Assembly (NCBI GenBank): GCA_021851715.1 | Contig: JAJZCR010000007.1 | Span: 1-64,000, forward strand | Direction of reading: 5' to 3' | DNA: 64,000 nt | From: Planctomycetota bacterium | Lineage (GTDB): Bacteria; Planctomycetota; Phycisphaerae; WQYP01 | In this document: in pieces, positions 18,079-26,017 of the stretch | Layout of the letters: the number at the start of each line of letters is the position of its first letter | Position numbering within the stretch: the stretch's first letter is position 1 | Notes under the pieces: model-generated | Databases searched by the model: none | What the model was told of the DNA's origin: nothing | The model's input: only the letters and a program-made list of their open reading frames with translations | Program-made: the position numbers and the translations under genes

Positions 18079-18161
18079 TTGGCCCTGTCCTGCTCCACCA
18101 TGCCTGCATTGGGGAGGGAGCGGGCCACTGTTGTCGGATCCATTGGTTGTCGGAGCACAAC

Positions 18162-18845
18162 ATGACAGACGACATCGACTCGCCGCTACGTGCTTTCAAC
18201 GCTGCAACCGGGCCTGTGCGCCAGCCGATGTTATTTGTGCCGGGAGCCGGAGCGATGGGGGTGGGTCTGCTGGTCTTTTCACTCTCGGTTCTTTTTGCCT
18301 CCAGCTTAATAGGTTATTTGTATATTCGCGCCCAGGCACCCATGGTTGCGCACCTGCGTCTTCCCAAACTGCTCTGGGTAAGCACGGCCGTTTTGTTGCT
18401 GAGTTCCATCACTATCCACGCGGGGATGCGGGCGATACAACGGGGGCGGGAATCGCAATTGTCGCGGAATCTCGCAGTCACGTTTGGACTTGGGCTGCTT
18501 TTTTTAATTTTACAGGCCATCAGCGCAGTGGACATCTTCCACGCCTTGCAACTTTCCGACATGGCCATGGCGCGGGTGGGCATACGCAACACCGGTGGAC
18601 TGGCCCGCAGCCTGACCCCGGTGGTTCAGGCCCATGTGTTAATTGCGGTTTTTTACGTATTTACCGCCTTGCATGCGCTGCACGTCATCGGTGGCCTGAT
18701 TCCGCTGGGTGTGGTGCTGCGGCGGGCGATCAAGGGTGGTTATTCGCGCAATTATTATCCCGGTGTAAGATATTGCAGCATTTACTGGCATTTTTTGGAT
18801 GCTGTCTGGCTGGTGATTTTTGTGGTCCTGTTGGCCACGTTTTAG
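18162..18845 (+). CDS. Second cytochrome c oxidase subunit III-like protein
   Basis: A 227-residue polytopic protein of the CoxC/CyoC type with five or more helices. GLLVFSLSVLFASSLIGYLYIRAQ at the start and ALHALHVIGGLIPLGVVLRRAI plus SIYWHFLDAVWLVIFVVLL at the end match subunit III signatures. ATG 18162 has GGAG six bases upstream, so it is preferred over a TTG at 18147. Together with coxC at 16755 the cluster holds two subunit III-type genes. The role of the extra copy is unknown. It may replace or supplement coxC, or serve in assembly. It is the last plus-strand gene before the minus-strand ABC importer. Confidence 0.82.
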   Translation: MTDDIDSPLRAFNAATGPVRQPMLFVPGAGAMGVGLLVFSLSVLFASSLIGYLYIRAQAPMVAHLRLPKLLWVSTAVLLLSSITIHAGMRAIQRGRESQLSRNLAVTFGLGLLFLILQAISAVDIFHALQLSDMAMARVGIRNTGGLARSLTPVVQAHVLIAVFYVFTALHALHVIGGLIPLGVVLRRAIKGGYSRNYYPGVRYCSIYWHFLDAVWLVIFVVLLATF

Positions 18846-18912
18846 AATACAACCATGACCGCAGCCATGACGTTGAATCCACAGCAGCGGCTTTTCGTGC
18901 CGGTCCGGCGGC

Positions 18913-19779
18913 TCAGGCTTCATCAGGCTGCGCGGCCGGAATTAGCTTCATAGGCCGTCTTCCCGTTGCCGCAGGCCAGCGTGTGGAAAACCAGCGGTGG
19001 CGGATATATCGAAACATTCTGGCGCTGGTGAATAACACTGCGCCCAGGGAGCCGACAAAAAATCCAATCGGCCAGTTGCTCCAGAACGACAAGGCAATGG
19101 CAAGCCATATCATGCCCACGGAAAATATCACCGCCAGCAGCAGGGCCTGTAACGGACGGGCCGAGAGGCTCTGCGCCGCCGCGGCCGGCGCGATGAGCAA
19201 ACTGAACACCAGCAGAGCACCCACCACCGGCATGGCCATGGCCGTAACCAGCCCCAGCAAACCCAGAAAAAGAATATCAATAACTTCCGCGCTGATGCCA
19301 CGCGATATGGCCAGTTCCGGGAATGCCGATTGCAGCAGCAAGGGACGGTACAGACACAGCGCCCCAACCAGCACCAATGAGGCAATGGTGGCCACCGGCC
19401 ATAAATCCGCCGCGGAAACGCCCAGCACCTGCCCGAACAGCAGGGAAAACACCGCCGGTGCGTAGCTGTTGGTCATGCTTAACAGCAGCGATCCCACCGC
19501 CAGGAGCGTAACCAGCACCAACCCGGCCGCCACATCCTTCCGCCCCAGTTTCTGGAGCTGGTGCAGCAGCGCCACGGCGATGGCGACGAAGCCCAGCAGT
19601 CCCCACAACGCCTTAATTCCCAGAAGCTGCGCCGCTGCCGCGCCCGGAAAAGTTGCCAGTGGCAAGGCATGAGCCGCAAAGGCCGATCGCCGCAACACCA
19701 CGAAAAATCCCAGGATGCCCGCCGTCACCGCGATGATGGTGGAGGCGATCCAGGTATGAATCATAAAGGCTTCGAACAT
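18913..19779 (-). CDS. Zn/Mn-type ABC transporter permease (second)
   Basis: A 288-residue membrane permease of the ABC-3 (ZnuB/MntB) family with about eight helices. Patterns include RRSAFAAHALPLATFPGAAAAQLLG (the coupling region near the N-terminus) and VVGALLVFSLLIAPAAAAQSL. ATG 19779 is taken because GGAGGT lies ten bases upstream. The gene follows the sister permease at 19787-20692, which ends within its leader. Two different permease genes suggest a heterodimeric channel. C-terminal residues past about 265 are basic and variable. Confidence 0.88.
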   Translation of the reverse strand: MFEAFMIHTWIASTIIAVTAGILGFFVVLRRSAFAAHALPLATFPGAAAAQLLGIKALWGLLGFVAIAVALLHQLQKLGRKDVAAGLVLVTLLAVGSLLLSMTNSYAPAVFSLLFGQVLGVSAADLWPVATIASLVLVGALCLYRPLLLQSAFPELAISRGISAEVIDILFLGLLGLVTAMAMPVVGALLVFSLLIAPAAAAQSLSARPLQALLLAVIFSVGMIWLAIALSFWSNWPIGFFVGSLGAVLFTSARMFRYIRHRWFSTRWPAATGRRPMKLIPAAQPDEA

Positions 19780-19786
19780 ATTTGTT

Positions 19787-20692
19787 TTAACCTCCGGCAT
19801 GGGCCGCCATCTGGCTGGGCTTGGCGGCGCGCCGACCGAGCACGTACTGCAAGGGAACGCTGGTCAGGTAGCTTAAAAAGATAATCGTTACCACAAAAAA
19901 ACTGACGGGCCATGCGTGCCCGGCAAACCAGTAATAGCTTTCATACGCCATCCAGATGCCGCCCCATACCGCCGCAAGTCCCAGAAGGATCGCCAAAAAG
20001 ATAGCCACGCCTGGCCGCCGACTGATACGCACAACTGCGCCAGCCGGCCCGATGACCAGCGCCGAGGCCAGTACCGCACCTACCGAAAGGGCGGCCAAAG
20101 CTACTGCCGCAGATAGCGTCAGCAGATGCAGCAAGCCCACCCACCTGGTGGAAATGCCCCGTGTGGTGGCCAGTTCCGGATCTACCATGCACAGCAGGAG
20201 CGGCCTGTACAGGATGGCCATCATGGCCAGAGCCGCGGCGGCCACCATGATGGCCGGCCATCGCAGACTGGCGGGGAAGGTAAACATGGATCCAAACATT
20301 ACCATGACCGCCGCTCCTGTGGTGCTGGTGGTGGTCATATCCAGATACAGAAAAAGTGCCGAAAGCCCGATGCCGGCTCCCAGTACAATGCCGGTTGCCA
20401 CGTCCTGCTCGCGTGCCCGGCGCACCCCCAGAAATTCCAGGCTCACCGCCGCAATCCCGGCAATTCCAAGAAACCCCACCAGCGGGCTGATGCCCAGAAA
20501 AAATGAGGCCGAACCACCGGCGCTGCTGACATCTCCCAATGCGTGACCGGCAAAGGCGTAGCCACGCAAAATGGTGAACACGCCGATCACGGCACATACC
20601 ACCGCAGCACTGCTGCCCACCAGCAAGGCTGTCTGCACGGAACCGCTGCGGAGAAAACTCCAGTGTAAAATGTGGGCCAGCCAGGTCAACAT
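19787..20692 (-). CDS. Zn/Mn-type ABC transporter permease (first)
   Basis: A 301-residue permease of the same family as its downstream neighbour. It has GYAFAGHALGDVSSAGGSASF near the N-terminus and SVGAVLASALVIGPAGAVVRIS, typical of metal-ion ABC-3 permeases, and about eight or nine hydrophobic helices. It begins immediately after the stop of the ATPase gene (20693) and belongs to the operon SBP - ATPase - permease - permease read leftwards from 22611. It would form the membrane channel for a divalent metal, probably zinc or manganese. Confidence 0.88.
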   Translation of the reverse strand: MLTWLAHILHWSFLRSGSVQTALLVGSSAAVVCAVIGVFTILRGYAFAGHALGDVSSAGGSASFFLGISPLVGFLGIAGIAAVSLEFLGVRRAREQDVATGIVLGAGIGLSALFLYLDMTTTSTTGAAVMVMFGSMFTFPASLRWPAIMVAAAALAMMAILYRPLLLCMVDPELATTRGISTRWVGLLHLLTLSAAVALAALSVGAVLASALVIGPAGAVVRISRRPGVAIFLAILLGLAAVWGGIWMAYESYYWFAGHAWPVSFFVVTIIFLSYLTSVPLQYVLGRRAAKPSQMAAHAGG

Positions 20693-21583
20693 CTACGCCT
20701 GACCCCCGCTGGTGGAGCCGCCGGGCATCAGATAGCAGCCGTCTTCTCCTACTTGCGCATTGGCGTGCGGCAGCACCAGCACACGTCCGCCATGCTCGAT
20801 AACTGCGACGGGATAACCATAAAGTTTGCTCAATGTTACCGATTGCACGACCTCGCGCACACTGCCGCTGGCCGCCCGGCCCTTGGCCAGGTAAACAATA
20901 TGATCCATCACCGGCAGCAGTGGGTTCATATCATGGGCGGTAACCAGGACCGCAATGCCATGCACCCGGGTTACATGGCCCAGCAATCCCGCCAGTTCAT
21001 TGGCGGAACGAAAGTCGAGATTGGCCAGAGGTTCATCCAGCAAAAGTAAGCGCGGCCGCCGGGCCAGGGCGTGGGCAATGACCGCCCGTTGCTGCTGTCC
21101 GCCGGAAAGTTCGCCGATACGCTGGTATGCAAACTCCCCGGCTCCCACCGCGTCCAGTGCGGCCTGAACCTGCTGGTGAAGCCGGCGGGAGAACCACCGT
21201 GGCCCGAGCCGATGACCATCACAGCCCAATTGGACCAGGTCATACACGCGCAAGGGCAGGTCCGGGGCAAAATGGATCTTCTGCGGCACATAGCCTACCA
21301 AATCTCGGGATTTCCGCGGCGAAAGACCGCTGATACTTACCTGGCCGTGCGGCGACGGTTGAACTCCAATCAGGCTGCGCAGCAGGGTGGTTTTTCCCGC
21401 ACCGTTTTCGCCGATCAGGCCGCAGAGTTGCCCGGGTTGCAGAGCAAATGTAACCCCCTGCAGCAGCATCCGGCCGCCGATGCTTACCGTCAGATCCTCC
21501 ACGGAGAGCACTGACGCACAACTCGGATCAGCATGATTGCCTGGCGTGGTGACTGGAGCCGTCGGAGTGTTGTTTTCGTGCAT
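20693..21583 (-). CDS. Zn/Mn-type ABC transporter ATP-binding protein
   Basis: A 296-residue ATPase. Walker A GENGAGKTT, the Q-loop, the signature LSGGQQQRA, Walker B LLLLDEP and the switch VTAHD are all present, so it looks active. The length exceeds the usual 250 because of a short N-terminal extension and a C-terminal tail (about 60 residues after the switch). ATG 21583 is preferred because GGAG lies 11 bases upstream. It powers metal uptake with the two permeases downstream. Confidence 0.9.
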   Translation of the reverse strand: MHENNTPTAPVTTPGNHADPSCASVLSVEDLTVSIGGRMLLQGVTFALQPGQLCGLIGENGAGKTTLLRSLIGVQPSPHGQVSISGLSPRKSRDLVGYVPQKIHFAPDLPLRVYDLVQLGCDGHRLGPRWFSRRLHQQVQAALDAVGAGEFAYQRIGELSGGQQQRAVIAHALARRPRLLLLDEPLANLDFRSANELAGLLGHVTRVHGIAVLVTAHDMNPLLPVMDHIVYLAKGRAASGSVREVVQSVTLSKLYGYPVAVIEHGGRVLVLPHANAQVGEDGCYLMPGGSTSGGQA

Positions 21584-21669
21584 GGTTATCATTGCTCCGT
21601 ACGTTTGGGCCAATCGTCAACGCTCCGCATCTTTACGATCGGGATGGTTCACGGGATCGACCGCGGCCA

Positions 21670-22611
21670 TTATTTCAGGACGGTGGTGGAAATTCCATGG
21701 GCTACAGCCAGTTGCAGAGCCTTTACTTCCGCCATCATCCAGTGCTGGTAACTGTAACCGGTGGGCAGGATTTCGTACACACCGACCACCGGAATATGCG
21801 ATTTTTCCGCCAGGTGCAGAAATGAGGCGGTAAGAGGGCTTGTCACCTGTTGATTATAGATAAACACCTTGACCAGGTGCCGCCGCAAAAGCCGCTTTTG
21901 AATGCTGACATCCTGCGGAGCTGCGTCGGTACCATTCATGATGGCCGCTTGAAGCGTCCAGGGGGTTTTGATTTGGCAACCCGCCGCCTGGAGCATGTAA
22001 TTGCCCACCGGCTCGGAGACGGCCACAGGCGTGCCACCGCAATTTTTTTTGAAGCCGGCAATTGCCGTGTACCATGGTTTGAGCGAGGCGTCAAACGCTT
22101 TGACATTGGAGTCGAAATATCGTGCATGAGCGGGGTCCAGCCTGCCCAGCGCCGCGGCAATGGCCACCGCCACTTTCGGCATCGTCGCAGGCTTGTACCA
22201 CAGGTGCGGGTTGGGTGTATTTTCCGGCAATCTCAACAGCCGTTGCACCACAATCACCTGGCGCCGGGCTTTGGAACCCGCCGCCAGAATTTTTTTTACC
22301 CAGGTGTCATAGCCGAGTCCATTGCGCACGATGAGCTGCGCCCTGGCTACTTCAATGGCCACGGCGGGACTGGCTTCAAATACGTGGGGATCGGTATTGG
22401 GGTTGCTGACAATGGCGCTGACGTTTACATATTTTCCGCCGATTTGTTCAATGACATTGGCATACTGATTTTCCACGCCCACCGCACGAACTGCGGCCTG
22501 TGTGGCCTGAACCATGCCGAAACCCGCAATCGCCGCGGCAATCGCGGTTAACCGTACCGTGGTCCGCAAAAGAAAACGGGCTGAGCCGATACGATAAATG
22601 GATTCACCCAT
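21670..22611 (-). CDS. Metal-binding periplasmic protein of a Zn/Mn ABC importer (ZnuA/MntA-like)
   Basis: A 313-residue cluster A-I solute-binding protein. A signal peptide (about residues 14-40, VRLTAIAAAIAGFG up to ATQA) is followed by NPNTDPHVFEASPAVAIEVA, where the His is a metal ligand. The second His lies in PNPHLWYKPATMPKVA, and GVYEILPTGYSYQHWM is near the end. There is no His/Asp-rich loop after the first ligand, which is typical of high-affinity zinc proteins, so manganese or another metal is possible. It is the first gene of the operon, with a promoter and operator at 22716-22744. Confidence 0.88.
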   Translation of the reverse strand: MGESIYRIGSARFLLRTTVRLTAIAAAIAGFGMVQATQAAVRAVGVENQYANVIEQIGGKYVNVSAIVSNPNTDPHVFEASPAVAIEVARAQLIVRNGLGYDTWVKKILAAGSKARRQVIVVQRLLRLPENTPNPHLWYKPATMPKVAVAIAAALGRLDPAHARYFDSNVKAFDASLKPWYTAIAGFKKNCGGTPVAVSEPVGNYMLQAAGCQIKTPWTLQAAIMNGTDAAPQDVSIQKRLLRRHLVKVFIYNQQVTSPLTASFLHLAEKSHIPVVGVYEILPTGYSYQHWMMAEVKALQLAVAHGISTTVLK

Positions 22612-22715
22612 GGTGTATTCTCCTTTTATTATTGGATCGCAGGGCGGATTCGCAGTACCGGCGTGTTCGCGGGCATGCTTACCAGGTCGGCCGCCCGCGG
22701 ACCAAACGGATATTA

Positions 22716-22744
22716 TTTATACAAGGTATAACATTTTCCGTCAA
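22716..22744 (-). promoter_or_regulatory. Promoter of the metal ABC importer operon
   Basis: On the minus strand, -35 TTGACG (22744-22739) and -10 TATAAA (22721-22716) are separated by 17 bases, close to the sigma-70 consensus. Transcription would begin near 22709 and give a leader of about 100 bases before ATG 22611. The palindromic box 22717-22731 covers the -10 and part of the spacer, so a bound repressor would block it. Confidence 0.65.
22717..22731. promoter_or_regulatory. Palindromic operator box 1
   Basis: TTATACAAGGTATAA is a perfect 6-3-6 inverted repeat overlapping the -10 element of the metal importer promoter. The flanking GTATAACATTTT resembles one half of the enterobacterial Zur site. 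A metal-sensing Fur- or DtxR-family repressor is the natural candidate, but no such gene lies in the window. Confidence 0.6.
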
Positions 22745-22768
22745 GCCAGCGCCATACAATATCAAACG

Positions 22769-22783
22769 TTATACGGCGTATAG
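22769..22783. promoter_or_regulatory. Palindromic operator box 2
   Basis: TTATACGGCGTATAG shares both arms and the 3-base spacer with box 1 (one mismatch, at the last base). It begins 52 bases from the start of box 1, about five helical turns, so two repressor dimers could bind on the same face of the DNA. It lies upstream of the -35 element. Confidence 0.55.
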
Positions 22784-23173
22784 TTCCTTCGGTTCGATAT
22801 GCGGATGCTGCAACCAAATTGTAATTCCTTACTGCAATCTCGCTGGTTTTCAGCGATGGGGCTGCGCTTTGGTCAAAATAATGCCGATCCGAAGGCACCT
22901 TCTGGCCCTGACGGAGGGACAAACTGCGCCGGCGACGATTGAGAGCTGAATCATGTGATGCATGAACTACTCTTCCGGCACCTGGAAATATCCTCGTTTC
23001 GGTCATACTGCTGCCCATGGCAGTGTAATATAGTTCCTTTTGTTGCAAGGAAATTTCACGCCCTTTCACCAGGCTTAGCTTTCGGATAGGCTTAGCGGCG
23101 TGTGGCGGACGTGGCACCAAACACATCGGTCTGCACATCCAGGCTGCGGCCACAGGAGACAGGCGAGACGATC

Positions 23174-23572
23174 ATGGGGCTATGGACAAGATTATTTTCT
23201 CGCCGGGGAACCAGGTCATCCCGGCTCGGCATCCGCGGGGAATCGCGGGTGGTGGCGTATGTGAAGCGGGAGCTTAAAATGAAGATTCTGGCCCGCAATG
23301 TCCGGTGCCCGGGCGGGGAAATTGATATTGTAGGCCTGCATGACGGGGATTTGGTTTTTGTGGAAGTGCGCACCCGCAGCAGTGATCATAACGGGCCGCC
23401 GGAAAAAACAGTGGATCATCAAAAACAAAGATTTCTGCTGCGATCCGCGCGCTGGTATATGGCCCGCCGACGGCTCATGCATTTCAATCCGCGCTTTGAT
23501 ATGGCGGCGGTGATCTGGCCGGCTGGAGCCAGGCCCGTGGTGCGCTACCACCGGAATTATTTTTCCGGCTGA
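23174..23572 (+). CDS. YraN/UPF0102 family protein
   Basis: A 132-residue protein with the UPF0102 pattern: LGIRGESRVVAYVKRE, then ILARNVRCPGGEIDIVGLHDGDLVFVEVRTR. The acidic residues GE, EID and VEVRTR form a restriction-endonuclease-like active site (an E, D, ExR arrangement). The biological role of the family is not settled; a link to DNA repair or uptake is suspected because of the fold. ATG 23174 is preferred because the family starts near this point; a frame upstream to 23102 has no family character. In many bacteria it sits near rnhB and rpsP, but not here. Confidence 0.85.
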   Translation: MGLWTRLFSRRGTRSSRLGIRGESRVVAYVKRELKMKILARNVRCPGGEIDIVGLHDGDLVFVEVRTRSSDHNGPPEKTVDHQKQRFLLRSARWYMARRRLMHFNPRFDMAAVIWPAGARPVVRYHRNYFSG

Positions 23573-23715
23573 CGGAAGATATCCGCGGACGCTGCCTGGA
23601 GGCATAGTGATGACGGGATAGAAGGATTTGACGCAATGTTCGGATCGGATAAGCGTTAAGATTTAAGCCGACCTTTGCTCGCATGTAGAAGGCCGCCATC
23701 TCCATGAGGTTTGTT

Positions 23716-23736
23716 GCTCCTGGTGATGCCAGGAGC
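23716..23736. promoter_or_regulatory. Perfect hairpin in the leader of the GT-C gene
   Basis: GCTCCTGG-TGATG-CCAGGAGC is an 8-base-pair stem with a 5-base loop, ending 23 bases before the TTG start at 23760. There is no T-run after it, so it is unlikely to be an intrinsic terminator. It may affect translation or RNA stability. Confidence 0.45.
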
Positions 23737-23759
23737 GCCCCCGTCGCCGAGGTAAGTTT

Positions 23760-25700
23760 TTGACCAGGAATTTGCTGTCATTGTCAGACGCGCCAACGCC
23801 CGGTTCAACTGCCGCCGCTGGTCCAGGCATTCCCAGGCCGAAATCAGACCGGTTGCGTGGCGCGATTCTGCTCGTTTTAGCTATCGTCTTTATCGGTGGG
23901 GGGGTATGGTCCGGCCTGAAGATTCGATCATGGACGTGGAACTTTTCGGTGCAACAGCGGTTGTATTTCTGGCCCGATGTGCTCAATGCATGGTATTGGG
24001 GATCCTATACGGTCAATGGTGCGCGTGACCGTTGGGGAGCGGCTATACGGGAGCGCGGCGCGCCGGGCGTCAACTGGCCGACTTTTTGGCGGCGCTTGAG
24101 ATCCGTCTACTGGCGAGCCGAAATGGACGCAGGTTTCCGCCATCGTTACGTGCTGGATTATGTGCCTGGAAAAATGACCATTGTTGCTTTGTGGAACTGG
24201 CATGAGCGAGCGATGAATCCGACCGTCCGGCACTGGCGGCCTAGGCTGATGCAGCCGATGTTATGGGTGAATACGATCATCGAACTGTTCGGCTGCGTGG
24301 CGATATTCCTGCTGGTGCGACATTGGATTAACCGACGCCGCGAACCTCCCCTGACCGGGCGCTCCTGGACCAAGGTGTTTTTGCCGTGGCGAGGTAAGAG
24401 GGGGGGATTGGCTCCCCAGGCTGCGGATGCCGGGCCACCAGCGAAGTACCAGCCGCTGACGCGGGCGTGGATCCTGGGCTTAATTGCCGCGGCTATTTTC
24501 TGGTTTAATCCGGCGGCCATCCAATCCGCCCATAATTGGGTTCAGTATGATATCTGGATCGTGCCGTTTTACATCATGGCGGTTTACCTGGCCTCACGCG
24601 ATTGGCTGTTTGTCGCCGGGGTGGTCATTGGTGTGGGGGGATGGCTCAAGGGGCAGCAGTTTTTTGTGGCGGCCATTTTTGTATTCTGGCCGCTGTTTGA
24701 ATTGCGTTGGCGCAAAGCGATTGAATTTTTATCCGGTCTTACCTTGACCTTTGGTCTGCTGGTTTCGCCGTGGATGCTGCAAAGCCGGATTGACTGGATA
24801 TTTTTGGGCGGCGTCCTGGCGGCAACGATTCTGGCGGGAGCTTGGATTTTCTATAAAGCCAGGCTCCCTTCGTTTTATGGCGTGCTGTTCATGGCACCGG
24901 CACTGGTATTGGCGTTGTGGCCGTGGATAAGCGGCCGCATGACCGCATACTGGTGGGCAGGCGTCATTCTGGCAGTCTGGCTATGTACGGGACCGTGGAT
25001 TATGGCACGCCGGCGGGCCTGGTTTTACGTGGCGGTGTCGCTGGCGGCTGGTTTGGCGGTTACCGCATTGGCTTTACCGGCTGAATTTGGCTGCCTGCGG
25101 GTCAGCTACGACTACGGTACACACCATTACCTGATTCTTTCATTTCCTGATACGTGCGGTTTGGCCAATATCCTGGAACGCAGTTTTGGCTGGCGGCTTC
25201 TCGATCCGGTGTTTACGTTGCATGTGCCCTGGACCGCCTGGCACTGGACGGTGAACATGCGATACTTTTTATTCGGATTATACGTGATAACGCTGGTCAT
25301 GGCGGCCCTGGGTGCCGCAATTCAACGCCGGCGCAACGATCCGCGGTTTGTTATCGCAATGATCACGCCCTGGCTTACCTTTTTTGCATTAGGGCCGCAG
25401 ATGCACGAACGTTATTTGCTGTGGGGTGCCACCATGCTGGCGTCTGTGGGAATGGTGGTGGATGTGGGCGGCTTTGGCTTGACGCTGCTGGGGCTATTGT
25501 TGTCTTTGATTACGGTGATGATGGTGCTGGCAGTGGAGCTGACCACCAATCACAGGTATATGTATTGGTTTTGGCGCATTCGACATCTTGAACCGGGGCC
25601 GGCGTACGCTGTGCTATTGGCGTGTGCGATTTGTATGTATCTAAGTTTGGCTCCGCGAAAGAGACCTCCGATATTGATAGCCGAGCGTAGGGACGCATAA
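23760..25700 (+). CDS. GT-C-type integral membrane glycosyltransferase
   Basis: A 646-residue protein with about 11-13 hydrophobic segments. Early: ILLVLAIVFIGGGVW, followed by a long soluble loop (about residues 60-140) with WPDVLNAWYWGS. Late: FALGPQMHERYLLWG, which resembles the HE-containing motif of ALG6/ALG8-like and related lipid-linked sugar transferases. The donor would be a polyprenyl-phosphate sugar and the site the outer face of the inner membrane. TTG 23760 has GAGG seven bases upstream. A Gly/Pro-rich linker lies around residue 215. The family call is by overall layout; the acceptor is unknown. Confidence 0.6.
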   Translation: MTRNLLSLSDAPTPGSTAAAGPGIPRPKSDRLRGAILLVLAIVFIGGGVWSGLKIRSWTWNFSVQQRLYFWPDVLNAWYWGSYTVNGARDRWGAAIRERGAPGVNWPTFWRRLRSVYWRAEMDAGFRHRYVLDYVPGKMTIVALWNWHERAMNPTVRHWRPRLMQPMLWVNTIIELFGCVAIFLLVRHWINRRREPPLTGRSWTKVFLPWRGKRGGLAPQAADAGPPAKYQPLTRAWILGLIAAAIFWFNPAAIQSAHNWVQYDIWIVPFYIMAVYLASRDWLFVAGVVIGVGGWLKGQQFFVAAIFVFWPLFELRWRKAIEFLSGLTLTFGLLVSPWMLQSRIDWIFLGGVLAATILAGAWIFYKARLPSFYGVLFMAPALVLALWPWISGRMTAYWWAGVILAVWLCTGPWIMARRRAWFYVAVSLAAGLAVTALALPAEFGCLRVSYDYGTHHYLILSFPDTCGLANILERSFGWRLLDPVFTLHVPWTAWHWTVNMRYFLFGLYVITLVMAALGAAIQRRRNDPRFVIAMITPWLTFFALGPQMHERYLLWGATMLASVGMVVDVGGFGLTLLGLLLSLITVMMVLAVELTTNHRYMYWFWRIRHLEPGPAYAVLLACAICMYLSLAPRKRPPILIAERRDA

Positions 25701-26017
25701 GCCTCCCTGGTCGGTACTCTTAGGAACAACCGTCATCGACCGGAACAACTCTGGTGCTTTTGACTGCCGCAAGCATGTCTGCAAGATGTCTGCGGGGATA
25801 TCCAAGCGCCGCCTTGCAAGAGATTGCGTTGTCGATTTGCTTTGCACAGGTTCTCTCTGTGAGCATGTCGATCCGGTGATGATCCAGCTTTATTCTCGGT
25901 TTTCTGCGGACATTTGGACGGCCTCCAGAGGTAAATTGACGCAGCCATAAAATTAACCGGATCCCTGCGGCGGACAATGAAGGCTGGTATAATCTTCATG
26001 GTGAATTGGAGTTGTGA
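25701..26017. other. Intergenic region before the ygfZ-like gene
   Basis: A 317-base gap. It contains an extended -10 promoter at 25985-25993 and no convincing gene. A minus-strand frame of 85 codons at 25720-25977 has no recognisable features. Confidence 0.4.
25985..25993 (+). promoter_or_regulatory. Extended -10 promoter upstream of the ygfZ-like gene
   Basis: TGGTATAAT is a consensus -10 (25988-25993) with the TGn extension, about 25 bases before ATG 26018. The -35 position is weak (CTGCGG). GGAG at 26008-26011 serves as ribosome site. It may drive the whole set from the ygfZ-like gene to the adenylating enzyme. Confidence 0.55.

Larger units (their letters stand above)
22612..23173. other. 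Regulatory intergenic region of the metal importer
   Basis: About 560 bases between the binding-protein gene and the plus-strand yraN-like gene. It holds a strong minus-strand promoter, two copies of a 15-base palindrome (22717-22731, 22769-22783), an 11-base direct repeat TATAGTTCCTT (22779-22789 and 23029-23039), and AGGCTTAGC twice (23071-23079 and 23088-23096). Open frames here (for example 22799-22942 plus, 47 codons; 22713-23153 minus) have no recognisable protein character. Confidence 0.5.

Noticed and set aside
18079-18161. Imperfect stem (TGGCCC...GGGCCA) between coxD and the second subunit III gene, possible terminator
   Set aside because: The pairing is interrupted and no T-run follows; the genes are likely co-transcribed.
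18131-19465. Long plus-strand frame across two genes
   Set aside because: It runs through the subunit III-like gene in another frame and then antisense to the ABC permease; it is a shadow frame.
22713-23153. 146-codon minus-strand open frame upstream of the metal importer
   Set aside because: Its end overlaps the promoter and operator of the importer, and its sequence has no protein character.
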